Assembly (NCBI GenBank): GCA_014529385.2
Contig: CM043960.1
Span: forward strand, 118,552,043 to 118,616,042
From: Adiantum capillus-veneris
Lineage: Eukaryota > Streptophyta > Polypodiopsida > Polypodiales > Pteridaceae
Direction of reading: 5' to 3'
DNA: 64,000 nt
Shown here: positions 36,697 to 48,074 of the stretch, in pieces
Numbering within the stretch: position 1 is the first letter of the stretch
Layout of the letters: the number at the start of each line of letters is the position of its first letter
Notes under the pieces: model-generated
What the model was told of the DNA's origin: nothing
What the model saw: only the letters and a program-made list of their open reading frames with translations
The model's database searches: none
Made by a program: the position numbers and the translations under genes

Positions 36697-36920
36697 TGTT
36701 ACCATATACATGTGGTTGTGATGTGTGTGAACACACTTAGGACCGTCGGGGCATCTTTTCCCTCTTTAGGAGGTTTTTCCCCGTGCATTGTATATACGCC
36801 CATCATTCTAGGGCTATCTATATTCCCATTGAACACTAAGTAATATACTCTCTGTTGTGCCTTGAGCTTCCTTTGTCTTGTCCAAGCTATGTGTGTTTTC
36901 CTGCAACCCTAATTCCAACA
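36697..36920 (+). repeat. Copia-A 3' LTR
   Basis: TGTTACCATATACATGTG to ...AATTCCAACA, preceded by a CAGGGGAATT polypurine tract. Confidence 0.92.
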
Positions 36921-36925
36921 CTAGT

Positions 36926-38330
36926 GTCAATCACCCTACCAACGACAATCCTTGCTACAAATGCTTCCATTGCAGTTGCTAGTTCGGGCCTTGACTCTAG
37001 TAGTTCGTACATGAGACACCCGAACGCTAACAAAATTTGCACTGACTTGGTTGTACCAGCCTCTGCAATGCTATATGCATGCACTACATCATCAACACTA
37101 CTCATCACGTATAAGTGTGTCATTGTCAACATTGGGATGGCTACATCTCTCTCATCCACAAGTCATCAGCCTCTAGCATGGGCATATCAAGGAACTCCAT
37201 ATCTATCATCTTTGCCTTTATCTCTAGATAGCAAGCCCACTCTACCTCTATCTACACATACTCTGACAACACTTGGTGTGTCTCATTAGAGCATTGTTGC
37301 TTTACCTTTATCTCCATAGAGTCTACTAGCAGCTCGTGCATACCTAAATGCTCTATCTCCTGAGCATATCGGAGCTCACTCACAAAGGAGACATGTCTCA
37401 TCTCTCGCTCAACACATGCCAACAAAAAAATCAAGACTATGCCGTCTCTTACCTCAAATGCATGCATAGGATATATGGAGCGAGTCCGGGCTCCCCTAGC
37501 AATCACTAGAGATTTTGGAAAGAGTGGTCTCTAAGCAGTGTCTGACACCCACAATCTACTAACTATTTCACTGAGATCAAACTCTATCACAATTGAGGAA
37601 AATAGTACACATGTCATAGCATATTCACCACTAGGTAATGACAAGCAAACATCTCCTACACCTATAGTGTCAAACGTTGAACCATCGGCCAAGGGTACAC
37701 AACCGAAGCTCCCATGAGAGAAATTGCTAAGCCTCTCATGATGTGGTGTGATGTGGAATACTCCATCCCCATCTAGCAACCAACAGGGAGAAGTGTCACC
37801 TCTCAAAGACATCTAAGTAGGAGGAACGCTAAAGGTGAACATGACATCACTGCCATTGGCATATAAAGCCGCCACTCTAGCATGTGTCAAAACCTCATCT
37901 GCATCATGCATACATATTTGCTGATGTACCATACATCTAAAACAGTGATGTCTAATGTGCCATGTGTGACCACAATGCCAATATCACATATATCAGCATG
38001 AACGAGACCTCCATCTCTCATGAGTCGTATCTAAAGACTCTAAAACGTCACACATACATGCTAGATGGATGCAAAGAAACCAAATCTATGGTGAGAAATC
38101 CTGGGAGAAATATGATGGAGTCTCCCTCGTAAACTGAGCAAAAACTTAGCAAAATCTCAACCACAGCTCGTGCCAAAATGGCAACAAAGTGGGAGATCAC
38201 TTCACCACTACACAATCATAACCATAATCAACCACATCAAAACTGATGCTTGCATATGCGTAAATTTGCTCCACAATCTGCAAGCATGATATATCATCAC
38301 TAAACCAAGTGATCCCAATCTAGGACAAAC
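36926..38330 (-). pseudogene. Copia gag-protease fragment on the minus strand, plus an unassigned tail
   Basis: Minus strand: a remnant knuckle CGHTWHIRHHC at about 37950-37985 is followed by a protease segment CWLLDGDGVFHITPHHE (37740-37790; DSGA now DGDG) with LADGST and GVGDVCLSLPSG. After a TAG near 37533 come LVIARGARTRSIYPMHAFEVRDGIV, which still looks like the protease-integrase spacer of Copia. Further left (36887-37250) the frame continues with LAFGCLMYELLESRPELATAMEAFV, which I do not recognise as integrase. It ends at the Copia-A 3' LTR, so Copia-A probably truncated it. Confidence 0.6.
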
Positions 38331-39866
38331 AACTCAACCAAACGTAAAGCACATAACCATATATGCAAGTAGTGAGCAAACAAAATGTAATGGAAATTAG
38401 GGATATTTTATTATTTAAGTGCTCTTTATGAGCTGTGTGATGAAGACACTTGAATATCTAGATTGCATATATTTTAGGCCTGAGTTTATTAGCGACATAG
38501 AAACCTTGAGCAAGACTTCAAAATTTGACATTACTAATGTATACCAAGAATGCAAAAAAAGAAAAAAAAAGTAGCACACATAGCCTATGTAGTGCAATGA
38601 TTGTGATTATTTCTAACAAGTATACAACACATTATTAAAACTCTTTCGCTCCTTTTTGCAACCTTGTCAGGTACTATAGTTGGTTTATGATTTTAACTTG
38701 GACAACTAGAGACTTCTAGCTGATTCTAAATACAACATCCCACTATAAGCTTCATTTTGTGACCTTTTCTTGTAGTTTCAAATTCATTTGTTGACTACAC
38801 TACACAGTTTTTGCACATAAATTAATAATGTTATAACATGTTATCAAACGCATTTGTAGGGCTTAAATTTTATGGTACTCACAAATTTGTGAAAATTTTC
38901 TTCATTTTATCATATTTAAATGACTCATTTTTTTTTCCCGTTGTTGATTACATTCAAAGTGCTTTAACATCCGTACTTTCGTTTAATCTACATTTTTTTA
39001 TAAAGATAATCCAATTGTTTATCTTGAATGATATTAAACAAATGATGATTTTGATGTTGACCTTCATTTTTAAGAACTTGTTTAGCATCAGACGATTCAC
39101 AACAGAAATGTAGAACATAATGTGGCCCACCCGCCTTTCTAAGCTTAATACATGCATACCATCAAGAATAAGCATAGTTGGAAAAAAGCGATCAGGTAAA
39201 TCCTTTCCTCGCTCTAGTTTTTTTAATATTTTAGAAACAAAATATTCATAAAGAACCAATCAGATGGTGCATTTTACTAATATACATCTAGCAAAAACAT
39301 TTGTGTTTACTTTGATGACTCAATTCTCTTTATCTATAGGCCCAAATGCATATATAATGCATCATCCTAGTATCTATCTTACCTTAATATCTCCACATTA
39401 TACACCACCTCTTACAACATCTTATACCAAAATATCCCAGTTTAATATACTCACTTGATAAACGCCATATATTTTTAGAAGGCATGGATCTCTTACTTGC
39501 CTGCATTATCTTATGAGCTATCAAATCATTGATTTCTAACGTCATGGTTATACCTGCATTGAATGGAACTGCTATTGAGATCATTTGACATTAAGCTATG
39601 TAATTGCTGATATGAGATAAGGTCCTTTCAGTTAGTGAACAATAGTTTGTATAAGTACTTTTCTACTCACCTATACTCCAACGTGGTGTCAAACAGGTAA
39701 ACTGCATAAAATCAACCTGTGCTATATAGCACAACCCACAAAAGACTACAAAATGTCTCTTTTGCAAGAATTTAATTGTTGGAACTTACAGAAAGGACAA
39801 AATTGCCTTTGTTGTAGTGCCAATCGTGGAAAACAAAGGTTAAAATGGGCTCAAATTAGAATTTTG
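38331..39866. other. AT-rich DNA with possible minus-strand exons
   Basis: On the minus strand 39480-39584 encodes FNAGITMTLEINDLIAHKIMQ and ends at CAG/GCAAGT, a consensus-like GC donor. About 220 bases further an acceptor-like AACTAG precedes ERGKDLPDRFFPTMLILDGMHVLSLERR (39130-39215). They could be two exons of a host gene, but no family is recognised and the remainder is non-coding. Confidence 0.25.
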
Positions 39867-40192
39867 TGTTGAGATGTCGAGCTCTACACCTTGAGTTGGC
39901 ATCCACTACGGGTCTTGGCCGCTTACGGCATTTACTCACTGGCGCGTTAGGTGACCGACATGGAGGATCTCTGCCAGTGATTCTATAGCTGGACTACACT
40001 TATAGTGCCATCCTAGTACGCTTCTAGCGAGTTCACACCTAGTGACCGCATGTATATATGTGCTACTTTTCAGCTTTAGCACTTAGTCATTTTGTACTCT
40101 CTTTTCTGTGAAGAAGAAGAAGAAGCTTTCCATCTCTGTGTGCTTTGTGCTTGTCTTGTGTAGCTCTCTTGCATCCTCATTCGCAGTATACA
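39867..40192 (+). repeat. Copia-B 5' LTR
   Basis: TGTTGAGATGTCGAGC to ...CAGTATACA. TATATATG at about 40051 may be the TATA box; a GAAGAAGAAGAAG run lies at about 40111. The last about 10 bases differ from the 3' LTR end (TTTACA), so the end is set by analogy. Confidence 0.85.
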
Positions 40193-40340
40193 GAGATTTA
40201 TTGTACAAGTACAGTGGTTGTATGTACGCTTGATTGTGGACACTCGTTGAGTGTAGAAAGCGTTACAGGTACCACGATAGCAGGTTCAGCAGATTTGCAG
40301 GTTTTTGCAGATTGCAGCTATTTTGTCTTAGTGCTTCAAG

Positions 40341-41330
40341 ATGTCTGACGGTTTCAGTCAAATTGTTACTGAGAAGCTTGAGAAAAATAACTACCCTGCA
40401 TGGAAGTTCAGAATAACAAATTTCCTAAAAGGAAAAGGTTATTGGGACTATGTAGAAGGAGACAATGAAAAGGAACCAGAGATTCCCGAGGCAAATGCTA
40501 CAGCAGAACAAAGGAAAGTTTTGAGGGACTGGTAACAAGGCCAGAGCAAAGTGATGTATTGGCTTTCTATGAGCATCACAGATGGCATGATGGGCTATCT
40601 ACAGGATGCTGAAACCCCCGCCATTGCATGGAGAAACTTAGGCAGAGTGTTCGAGGTGAACACCAAGGCCAGGAAGCTTCAACTAAAGTCGGAGCTAAAT
40701 TAGGTTAAGAGGAACAACCTCTCAATCAATGATTATGCCTTGAAGATCAAGAGTATCATTGAGGCTCTTGGATCTATTAAAGTCTCAGTGGAAGACGATG
40801 ACATTGTCCGTGCATGCTTGGATGGTCTAGGAGATGAGTATGTACATTTTAGGTCTTCCATGAATACAAGAGACGACATCCCCGTGTTCCAAGATTTGAT
40901 TTCTATGCTTATTCTTGAGGAGAAGAACCTTGACACATCTTCTTCTCATGGCAGAAATAATTCTGAACAAACCTTCTATTCTAACTCCAACAAAGGTAGA
41001 GGTAGAGGTCGTGGTCGAGGCCCAAGGGGTTGCAGGGGCCAATTCCTGGAAGGTCAATCAAATCAAAACAATACAGGTGGCAGGGGAAACCAGTCTCAAG
41101 GCAGGGGGAGTCAAAGAGGTCGTGGTGCAGGATCAAGCAGGCAGCAACATACTCCACATAGCAGAGAATGTTGGACTTGTGGTGAAAGAGGTCACATGTC
41201 ACGTGACTGTCCAAAGGGAAAAGCAAGTGGAAAGAGAGAACAGGGCAACTATGCATCTACTAGCAGAGATGCAGATGATAGAAAAAACGAGCGCATGTTT
41301 GTTATGCAGCATGTAATGAATACAATGACT
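40341..41330 (+). pseudogene. Copia-B gag
   Basis: ATG at 40341: MSDGFSQIVTEKLEKNNYP then AWKFRITNFLKGKGYWDYV, the standard Copia gag N terminus. Stops TAA at 40533-40535 and TAG at 40701-40703 break it in frame. Then come an RGG-type basic run (about 41000-41140) and a canonical knuckle CWTCGERGHMSRDC at about 41169-41210. Both stops are one C-to-T change from Gln codons. Confidence 0.88.
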
Positions 41331-43250
41331 GCAGAGAATTCCACCCAAGATGATGTTTGGTATGTGGATTCAGGTGCCTCTAATCACATGACGTTTCGTG
41401 GAGAGTGGTTTAGAGATATGCGCAAACCAGATGTGTCAGGCTATGTGCAGACAGGAGATGACACAGCTCACCCCATTGCTCATGTAGGGGACATACCTCT
41501 AAATACGAAGAGTGGGAAATCAAAGTACTTAGCAGATGTACTTCATGTCCCAAACATTACAAAGAATCTTGTTTCTATTGGACAAATGGTTGAGCAGGGT
41601 TTGCAGGTTCGCTTCAATCCAAATGGTTGTTATGTAGAAGATTTCCAGAATGGTTGTAAGCTGATCACAGAGGGAAAATGTGTGGGCAGAATGTTTACGC
41701 TGAATGTAGACATGCATGAGTTAAAAGCTGCATTATTTGCACAGGGCACAGGTGTTGTGGCTGATGTTGACATTTGGCACAAACGCATTGGCCATGTCAA
41801 TGAGCAGAGATTGCGCAGCATGCAATCAAAACGGATTGTAAAAGGTTTGCCCAAATTCAAGGTGGATGGTATGCATAAAGTGTGTGCAGCATGCCAGTTT
41901 GGAAAACAGTCAAAGGGCTCATTTCCACATGAGCGCAATGTATGTAAAAAGCCACTTGAGGTGGTGCACACAGATGTTTGGGGTCCAACCGATACTGCAA
42001 GTATACATGGTTGCAGGTATTATGTCTCTTTCATTGATGACCATACAAGGAAAGTATGGGTCTACTTCATGCATAACAAAAGTGAAGTGTTTGGTCACTT
42101 TCAAGACTTCAAAGTCATGATTGAGAAGGAGACAGATATGCAAATCAAGACATTGAGGTTAGATGGAGGGGGAGAGTACTTCTCCAATGATTTTTCAGAT
42201 TTTTTGTGAATGCATGGTATACGCAGGCAGTTTACATGTAGATACACTCCACAACAGAATGGGGTCGCAGAAAGGAAAAACAGGCACATTGCAGAGGTTT
42301 CACGTGCATTGATGAATGAGAAGAACATGCCTCATCATTTCTGGGCTGAAGCCGTAAATACAGCTGTGTACATTATGAACAGGACACCTACAGCTGCGGT
42401 GCATGATGTAACACCTGAGGAAAAGTTTACAGGTACAAAGCCTGATTTGGCACACTTGAAAGTGTCTGGCTGCATAGCTTACGTGCATGTACCAGATGAG
42501 TTGCATAGGAAATTGGATCCTAAAGCAGAGAAATGTATTCTTGTGGGATATTCCCTTGAACAAAAGGGGTACAGGTGCTACAATCCTACTACACGAGAAT
42601 TACGAGTGAGCAGAGATGTAGTCTTTGATGAGATGAGCAGCTGGTACAGTAATGCACATGGCATTATTGGGGCTAATGTAAAAGATGATGTGGTTGTACA
42701 AAATGTGAGGCCACAGTCACAGGTTTTGAGTGGACCACAAGAGTCCTCTTCTCGTGGCTCTGTTGAGAAACCATGGAATGGTAGACTACGTACGCAGGTT
42801 ACTCCACCAACAGGTACAGGGAATGTATCACGAAAAGGAAAGGAAAAGGTTGATGAACCTCCCTTTATGGCTGATGCATCATCAGGTTTTTCACATGTAG
42901 ACATGGATTCAGATGGTTCTGAACAAAGTCTTGATGAGAAATTTGGAATTTCGACTGTCAGGACACCTGGTGTAAGGAAAGTACAAGAAGATGCAAGAGG
43001 GCAAAGGAGTGACCCAGGACCGCGCAGATCTAATAGAGTCAGAAATCCAGTTCAGAAATTGACTTATGATGGGTATGTAGCGCATCACCAAGCCTACATG
43101 GCTAAGGTGATACAGGATGTGGAGCCCACATGTTTTGAGGATGCAGTTGGAAATGTGCATTGGGATGATGCAATGAATGAAGAGATGGCTGCATTGGAAG
43201 CAAACGACACATGGGAGTTGGTGCCATTGCCAAGTGGCAAGAAAGCTATT
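41331..43250 (+). pseudogene. Copia-B protease and integrase
   Basis: Protease: WYVDSGASNHMT at about 41358-41393 with the intact DSG triplet. Integrase: IWHKRIGHVNEQRL with VCAACQFGKQSKG (HHCC module, about 41774-41905), then VVHTDVWGPT (first Asp, about 41960), LRLDGGGEYFSNDF (second Asp) and QQNGVAERKNRHI (catalytic Glu, about 42250). A TGA at 42207-42209 falls between the second Asp and the Glu. A long variable linker with PRRSNRVRNP precedes RT. Confidence 0.9.
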
Positions 43251-44689
43251 GGATGTAAATGGGTGTATAAAACCAAGCATAAGGCTGATGGTAACATTTA
43301 GCGTCACAAGGCAAGGCTGGTCTCAAAGGGTTATGCACAGACGTATGGCATAGACTATGAGGAGACCTTTGCTCCAGTGGCAAAGATGACGACTGTGAGA
43401 GCTGTCATAGCAGTGGCTGCATCTAGAGGATGGATTATGCATCAAATGGATGTAAAGAATGCCTTCTTGAATGGTGAGTTGCAAGAGGAAGTGTATATGG
43501 ATCAGCCACCTGGTTATGTCGATCCAGGTTACCCAGATTATGTATGCAGACTTCTCAAAGCTTTGTATGGTTTGAAGCAGGGCTCTAGAGCATGGTATGA
43601 CAGGATTGCCAAGTATCTTGTCAGTATTGGTTTTAGGAGAGCTCATGCTGATCATTCACTCTATGTACGTGAGAGTGATGTGGGGATTGTGGCCATTACC
43701 ATATCTGTAGATGACCTTATTATTGTTGGTGACAATGCTATGGAGATTGACCATGTGAAGGGTCTTCTCAAACAGGAGTTTGAAATGAAAGATTTAGGCG
43801 AGTTGCGCTACTTTCTTGGCATTGAGGTGATCAAGACTCCAGAGGGTGTATGGCTATCACAAAGACAGTATGCTTTGGACATGTTGTCAAAGTATGGTAT
43901 GGCTGATTGTAAGCCAATTTCTATTCCCTTGGATGTGAATGCAAAGCTGAGTGCAGAGAAGGGTGATGTTGTTGAGGATGTCAACATGTACAGGAAGATT
44001 GTGGGTAGTCTAATCTACTTGACTATCACGAGGCCAGACTTGAGCTACATAGTAGGCTTGGAGAGTCAGTTCATGCAGCTTCCGAGGAAGCCACATTTGG
44101 ATGGAGTACGACGCACACTTAGGTATGTGCAAGGTACTCTTGACTACGCATTGTTCTATGCAGCGATGCACCATTAGCATTGTATGGGTATACAGATACA
44201 GATTGGGCAGGTAGCATTGTTGATAGGAGATCTACGAGTGGCTTCATGTTCTCTTTTGGGAGTGCTTCTATTACTTGGAGCAGCAAAAAGCAGCCTACGG
44301 TTGCTTTATTGAGCACAGAGGCAAAGTACAGAGGTGCAGCAGTTGCGGCATGCGAGGTAGCTTGGCTACGCACATTACTTGAGGACTTGGGAGTGCAGGT
44401 GGACCAGCAGATTTTCATCCATTGTGACAACCTCAGCAGCATGCAGTTGGCTAGGAACCCAGTGTTCCATGCTAGGACCAAACACATAGAGGCCCATTAC
44501 CACTACGTTCGAGAGCGAGTGTTGGCGGGCGACATTGACTTGGTCTACGTCAGCACACAGGAGCAGATAGCGGATATCTTTACCAAGGCCCTCGGAGCTG
44601 AGAAGCTTCGACGTTTCCGAACTATGCTTGGACTCTGCGACATGCAGAGCTCGAGGGCGAGTGTTGAGATGTCGAGCTCTACACCTTGA
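43170..44689 (+). pseudogene. Copia-B reverse transcriptase and RNase H
   Basis: MAALEANDTWELVPLPSGKK starts RT; KTKHKADGNI is cut by TAG 43299-43301, then RLVSKGYAQTYGIDYEETFAP, MDVKNAFLNGELQEEVYM, and the active site ISVDDLIIVGD (SVDD instead of the usual YVDD, about 43708). RNase H: LYGYTDTDWAG (about 44180), STSGFMFSFGS, EAKYRGAAVAA, IHCDNLSSMQLA, TKHIEAHYHYVRERV. A single-base loss near 44165 puts RNase H in another phase, also producing the TAG at 44175. The frame ends at 44687-44689 inside the 3' LTR. Confidence 0.9.
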
Positions 44690-44983
44690 GCTGGCATCCA
44701 CTACAGGTCTTGGCCGCTTACGGCATTTACTCACTAGCGCGTTAGGTGACCGACATGGAGGATCTCTGTCAGTGATTCTACAGCTGGACTACACTTATAG
44801 TACCAGCCTAGTACGCTTCTAGCGAGTTCACACTTAGTGACCGCATGTACATATGTGCTACTTTTCAGCTTTAGCACTTGGTCATTTTGTACTCTCTTGT
44901 CTGTGAAGAAGAAGAAGAAGCTTTCCATCTCTGTGTGCTTTGTGCTTGTCTTGTGTAGCTCTCTTGCATCCTCATTCTTTACA
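44662..44983 (+). repeat. Copia-B 3' LTR
   Basis: TGTTGAGATGTCGAGC to ...TTCTTTACA, preceded by the purine-rich GAGGGCGAG. Target duplication TTTTG follows. Confidence 0.92.
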
Positions 44984-45092
44984 TTTTGATAGCCTACAGA
45001 TAGAAGATTTGATCCAATGGTTATGCCACCTTGTGAGTTAAAGGGCTGCTGGGGATCCTTCCTTGGATGTTGAAGCTTTCGTTGACTCCAAT

Positions 45093-45315
45093 TGTTGGAA
45101 ATATGAATGCATGCAAAGATGGACAAGATGAAGGAAAATCTCAAGAGCACACAACAAGATGTAGTATGATTGAGTGTGTCACTACAAAGATAAAGCTTGC
45201 CCTAGAGTGATGGGCATATATATAGGCCATGCAAAAAAAACCTCCTGAAGGGGGGGAAAAGTGCCCCAATAGTCCTAAGTGTGTTCACACACATCACTAC
45301 CATAATATGGTAGTA
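45093..45315 (-). mobile_element. Solo LTR of the Copia-A family, minus strand
   Basis: On the minus strand it runs from TACTACCATAT, through GATGTGTGTGAACACAC, TTAGGAC and TATATATGCCC, to TTTCCAACA. Length 223 bp matches the Copia-A LTRs. No primer site or internal sequence adjoins and no clean target duplication is seen. Confidence 0.82.
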
Positions 45316-46811
45316 GTTCCAAAGTTTGAGAGGTGATCACTTCAAGACCTTGAGAGCTTTGTGAACAACGAGGCGCTTTGTAGCTTCCACATCCTCTCAT
45401 GGGCTCTATTATCTTTGTATTCCCACATGCTCCTTTATGGACAATCCTCTTTCCATTATCGCAATGTGGTTTGAAGGAGTTGATCAATGCTTGCTTATCT
45501 ATTGTGCTTAATCAATGGTGGGCACCATCTGAAGTTCCATTAAGCTATTTTTGTGTGTGTAATATTAATTGAGAGAGCAACATTGTGGGATTCATTTCAT
45601 GCACACACATTGGCTCCTGCTTCACTTAAGGAGAATCTACATCTCTTTCGCTTGCATTGGGTAGAGTTGCATTGAGCAATTGACGTCTAGGTCAATATGC
45701 AATCATTAACCAAGCTAGAAAGTATTGCTCTTTGTGATCGTGAACATGCTATTTAAATCAATCGCGATCGGCCATCTGTATAGTCCTCATCCTAGAAGCC
45801 AATGAGGAGAGATTGCTAAATTAGCACCCAACCTACATGTATATTTATATGTATATGTGCATATACATATACATGTATATCTACATGTATATGTATATGT
45901 ATATGTGCACACACACACACACACACACATCCTTAGCCAATACATTGCCCCTTTCCTACTAGCTCTTCTCTCGGGTTTTCTCCCTCACGATCCACGTCTT
46001 CAAAATGTAGCTACATATGTACTAGTACCTTTATTCCATACTCTTGTAGAGGTAGCAATCACATGCTTCCCCAATATGCACGTCACCAATACACTAATAC
46101 ACTATGGGTGTAACATTTAATGGTCTAGTAACTTGTGTGTAGCGGAAAATAGCATAGACATAGTAAGCATTTCATTAGAATAGATTCCTAATGAGCATAA
46201 CAAGAGTGCTTGGATGGAGAGAGCAACAAAAAGCATAACACCTAGTTAGATAGGGACGAACAATACTTCAAAAAGAGAGAGAAATTAAGCTATTGACAAA
46301 ACAGTTGAGGAACAGATTTACATGAAGCCGGTCCCCCCTCTAGAAGGCTTTGTATTATAGGTTTCCCTCATCAAGAGAGACACCTTTACAATACCATACT
46401 TTGTGTTCCTTCAATAACTTGTTGGTGCAATGAAGATGGAAGCTTCAAGCACCAAGCTCACACTTATAAAACACAAGAGTTATTCCTTCACGGTCTCAGA
46501 TCCAAGACCTCACACACCTTCGAAGATGGTGAGAGCTAGCGGGGATTGAGAGTAGATCGAGAGGAAGGAGTATTCTTACGCGAAAGAAGTATATCTCCTC
46601 ACATAATCACTCATAATAGCTTAGCTTAGCTTAGTAATTAGCATGGTAGAGGAGATGAGCGTGCATTGGAGCTTGGCTCTTGGTTGGATTTGCATCACAA
46701 AGCCAAGAGTTGTTGGTTTAGGCCTCCCTTCTCACAAGCTTGGAGTAGATGATGATGAGCTTTCCATTAAAGCTTGAGAAGGAGAGAGAGTCTTCTTTAC
46801 TCCATACATGA

Positions 46812-46846
<35 letters not shown>

Positions 46847-46910
46847 ATAATGCCTTGCCAAAATCAGCCCCTCCTCTCTCTTGGTCGACACCTCTTGATT
46901 TTTACTCATG
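45316..46910. other. Non-coding, with alternating purine-pyrimidine repeats
   Basis: A TATATGTATATG/CATATACATATAC stretch runs 45835-45908, then (CA)n to about 45929, and a (GT)n run lies at 46814-46844. No gene recognised. Confidence 0.55.
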
Positions 46911-46920
46911 TTGGCATCCC

Positions 46921-47243
46921 ATTGGACCTTGCAAAGCTTAGCCAATGATAATTAAGAAGCATAAGTGATAGCCTTCTGACATGCGTCTCCCTTTTCGCTT
47001 TTGTGAGAGCTTTAGGTAATTAAATTATGCAATAAACTCTCATTGGACCCCTTAGTCTTTTGGCCAATAGGAATCAAGCAAGCCATTGGGTTGTTGAATG
47101 CTTATTGGACCCCTTGGGAAATTGTCCAATAGTCTTCTAGAGAGCTTAATTTCTATTGGTTCTTTTATCAAGTGTTTTTAAACGAATTAAACTAGATTTA
47201 CTCTAGCCTAATTTTCATTGGTCCGCCTCTATGGCCATCCAAT
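46921..47243. repeat. Four ATTGG...CCAAT inverted pairs
   Basis: ATTGG starts at 46921, 47042, 47104 and 47217; CCAAT starts at 46942, 47064, 47126 and 47239. The start-to-start distance within pairs is 21, 22, 22 and 22. An additional lone ATTGG is at 47155. The segments share GGACC after ATTGG and are diverged copies of one unit. Confidence 0.8.
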
Positions 47244-48070
47244 AGGATTTGAATGCACCTTGGGGGCAACTGGGCTAGGGAACTGACATGTGTCCCCTAT
47301 TCCCTTTGTGTAAGGGGAGCTTGCTAGAGTGTGTGTGTGTGTGAGTGTGTGTGTTTCTCTCTCATCCCCTACAAGAAAGGCTCGCCCCCTCCTATCTAGG
47401 GATATGGGAAGACTTTATGTCTTCACATAAGCATTCAATTTTACCTAGAGTTTGACCATTGAACATTACTTTTAAATTGGAACCTTAGCATTTTGGAAGT
47501 CTTAATGAGCTGAACCTTAAGGTCTTTGAAGCCCATTTTTGCACATTGCTCTTTTGCAGATGGTCCCTCCTTTGGATCCCTATTTTCCCTCCTTTGGATC
47601 CCTACTATGACCGGTCTACCAGCCTAACCAATATTCTAGCTTTTTCTCCCTCGGTACTTCCCCATATTAAATGATCAGTTTAACATGAGAAAATCATTTA
47701 GGAGAATTAGATATTAGTTATTATGACATTACCTCTCTCTTGAAATCATAGTCATCATCGACTATGGGGTAGAGAAGATAAAGCCTATTCATTAGTCCTT
47801 TTTCTAGAGGGTAGAGGATCCCTATTTTACCCTACGACATCGTTCCAGAATGGATGACTAGTCCATTTGGCGCTTGAGAGCCTAAGCTGCCGCAAGCATG
47901 TCTACAGATTAGTCCTATCAATCTTCCATAGTAGAGTGACAAGCTGTACTTGGTGTTTGGAAGACATCATCTCCGCAAACTTGATCATAAGCATGCATAC
48001 TACTTAACATTTGTGCACAATAAAGAAAAGAGAGTCTTATAAGAAAACAACTTTTTTCATTTTACACATT
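47244..48070. other. No recognised gene
   Basis: A GTGTGTGTGTGAGTGTGTGTGTT tract lies at about 47331, written here only as its repeat type (GT)n. The remainder could be the 3' LTR side of the minus chromovirus, but no LTR ends are certain. Confidence 0.35.
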
Positions 48071-48074
48071 TTTA

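Larger units (their letters stand above)
31910..36920 (+). mobile_element. Copia-A: full-length but decayed Ty1/Copia element
   Basis: Two LTRs of 228 and 224 bp flank primer site, gag, protease, integrase, RT and RNase H in Copia order. Flanking pentamers CTACT and CTAGT are a target duplication with one change. LTR identity is about 93-94 percent by eye, so it is older than Copia-B and the large Gypsy element. The same LTR family occurs at 19910 and reversed at 45093. Confidence 0.93.
39867..44983 (+). mobile_element. Copia-B: nearly complete Ty1/Copia element
   Basis: LTRs 39867-40192 and 44662-44983, identical target duplication TTTTG on both sides (39862-39866 and 44984-44988). The gag-pol frame stays in one phase from 40341 to about 44165, broken only by in-frame stops, until a one-base loss near 44165. 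LTRs differ at about 11 of 315 positions, nine of them transitions. No initiator-Met primer site follows the 5' LTR. Confidence 0.94.

Noticed and set aside
46814-46844. (GT)n tract as a telomere or origin feature
   Set aside because: Ordinary dinucleotide microsatellite with no supporting context.
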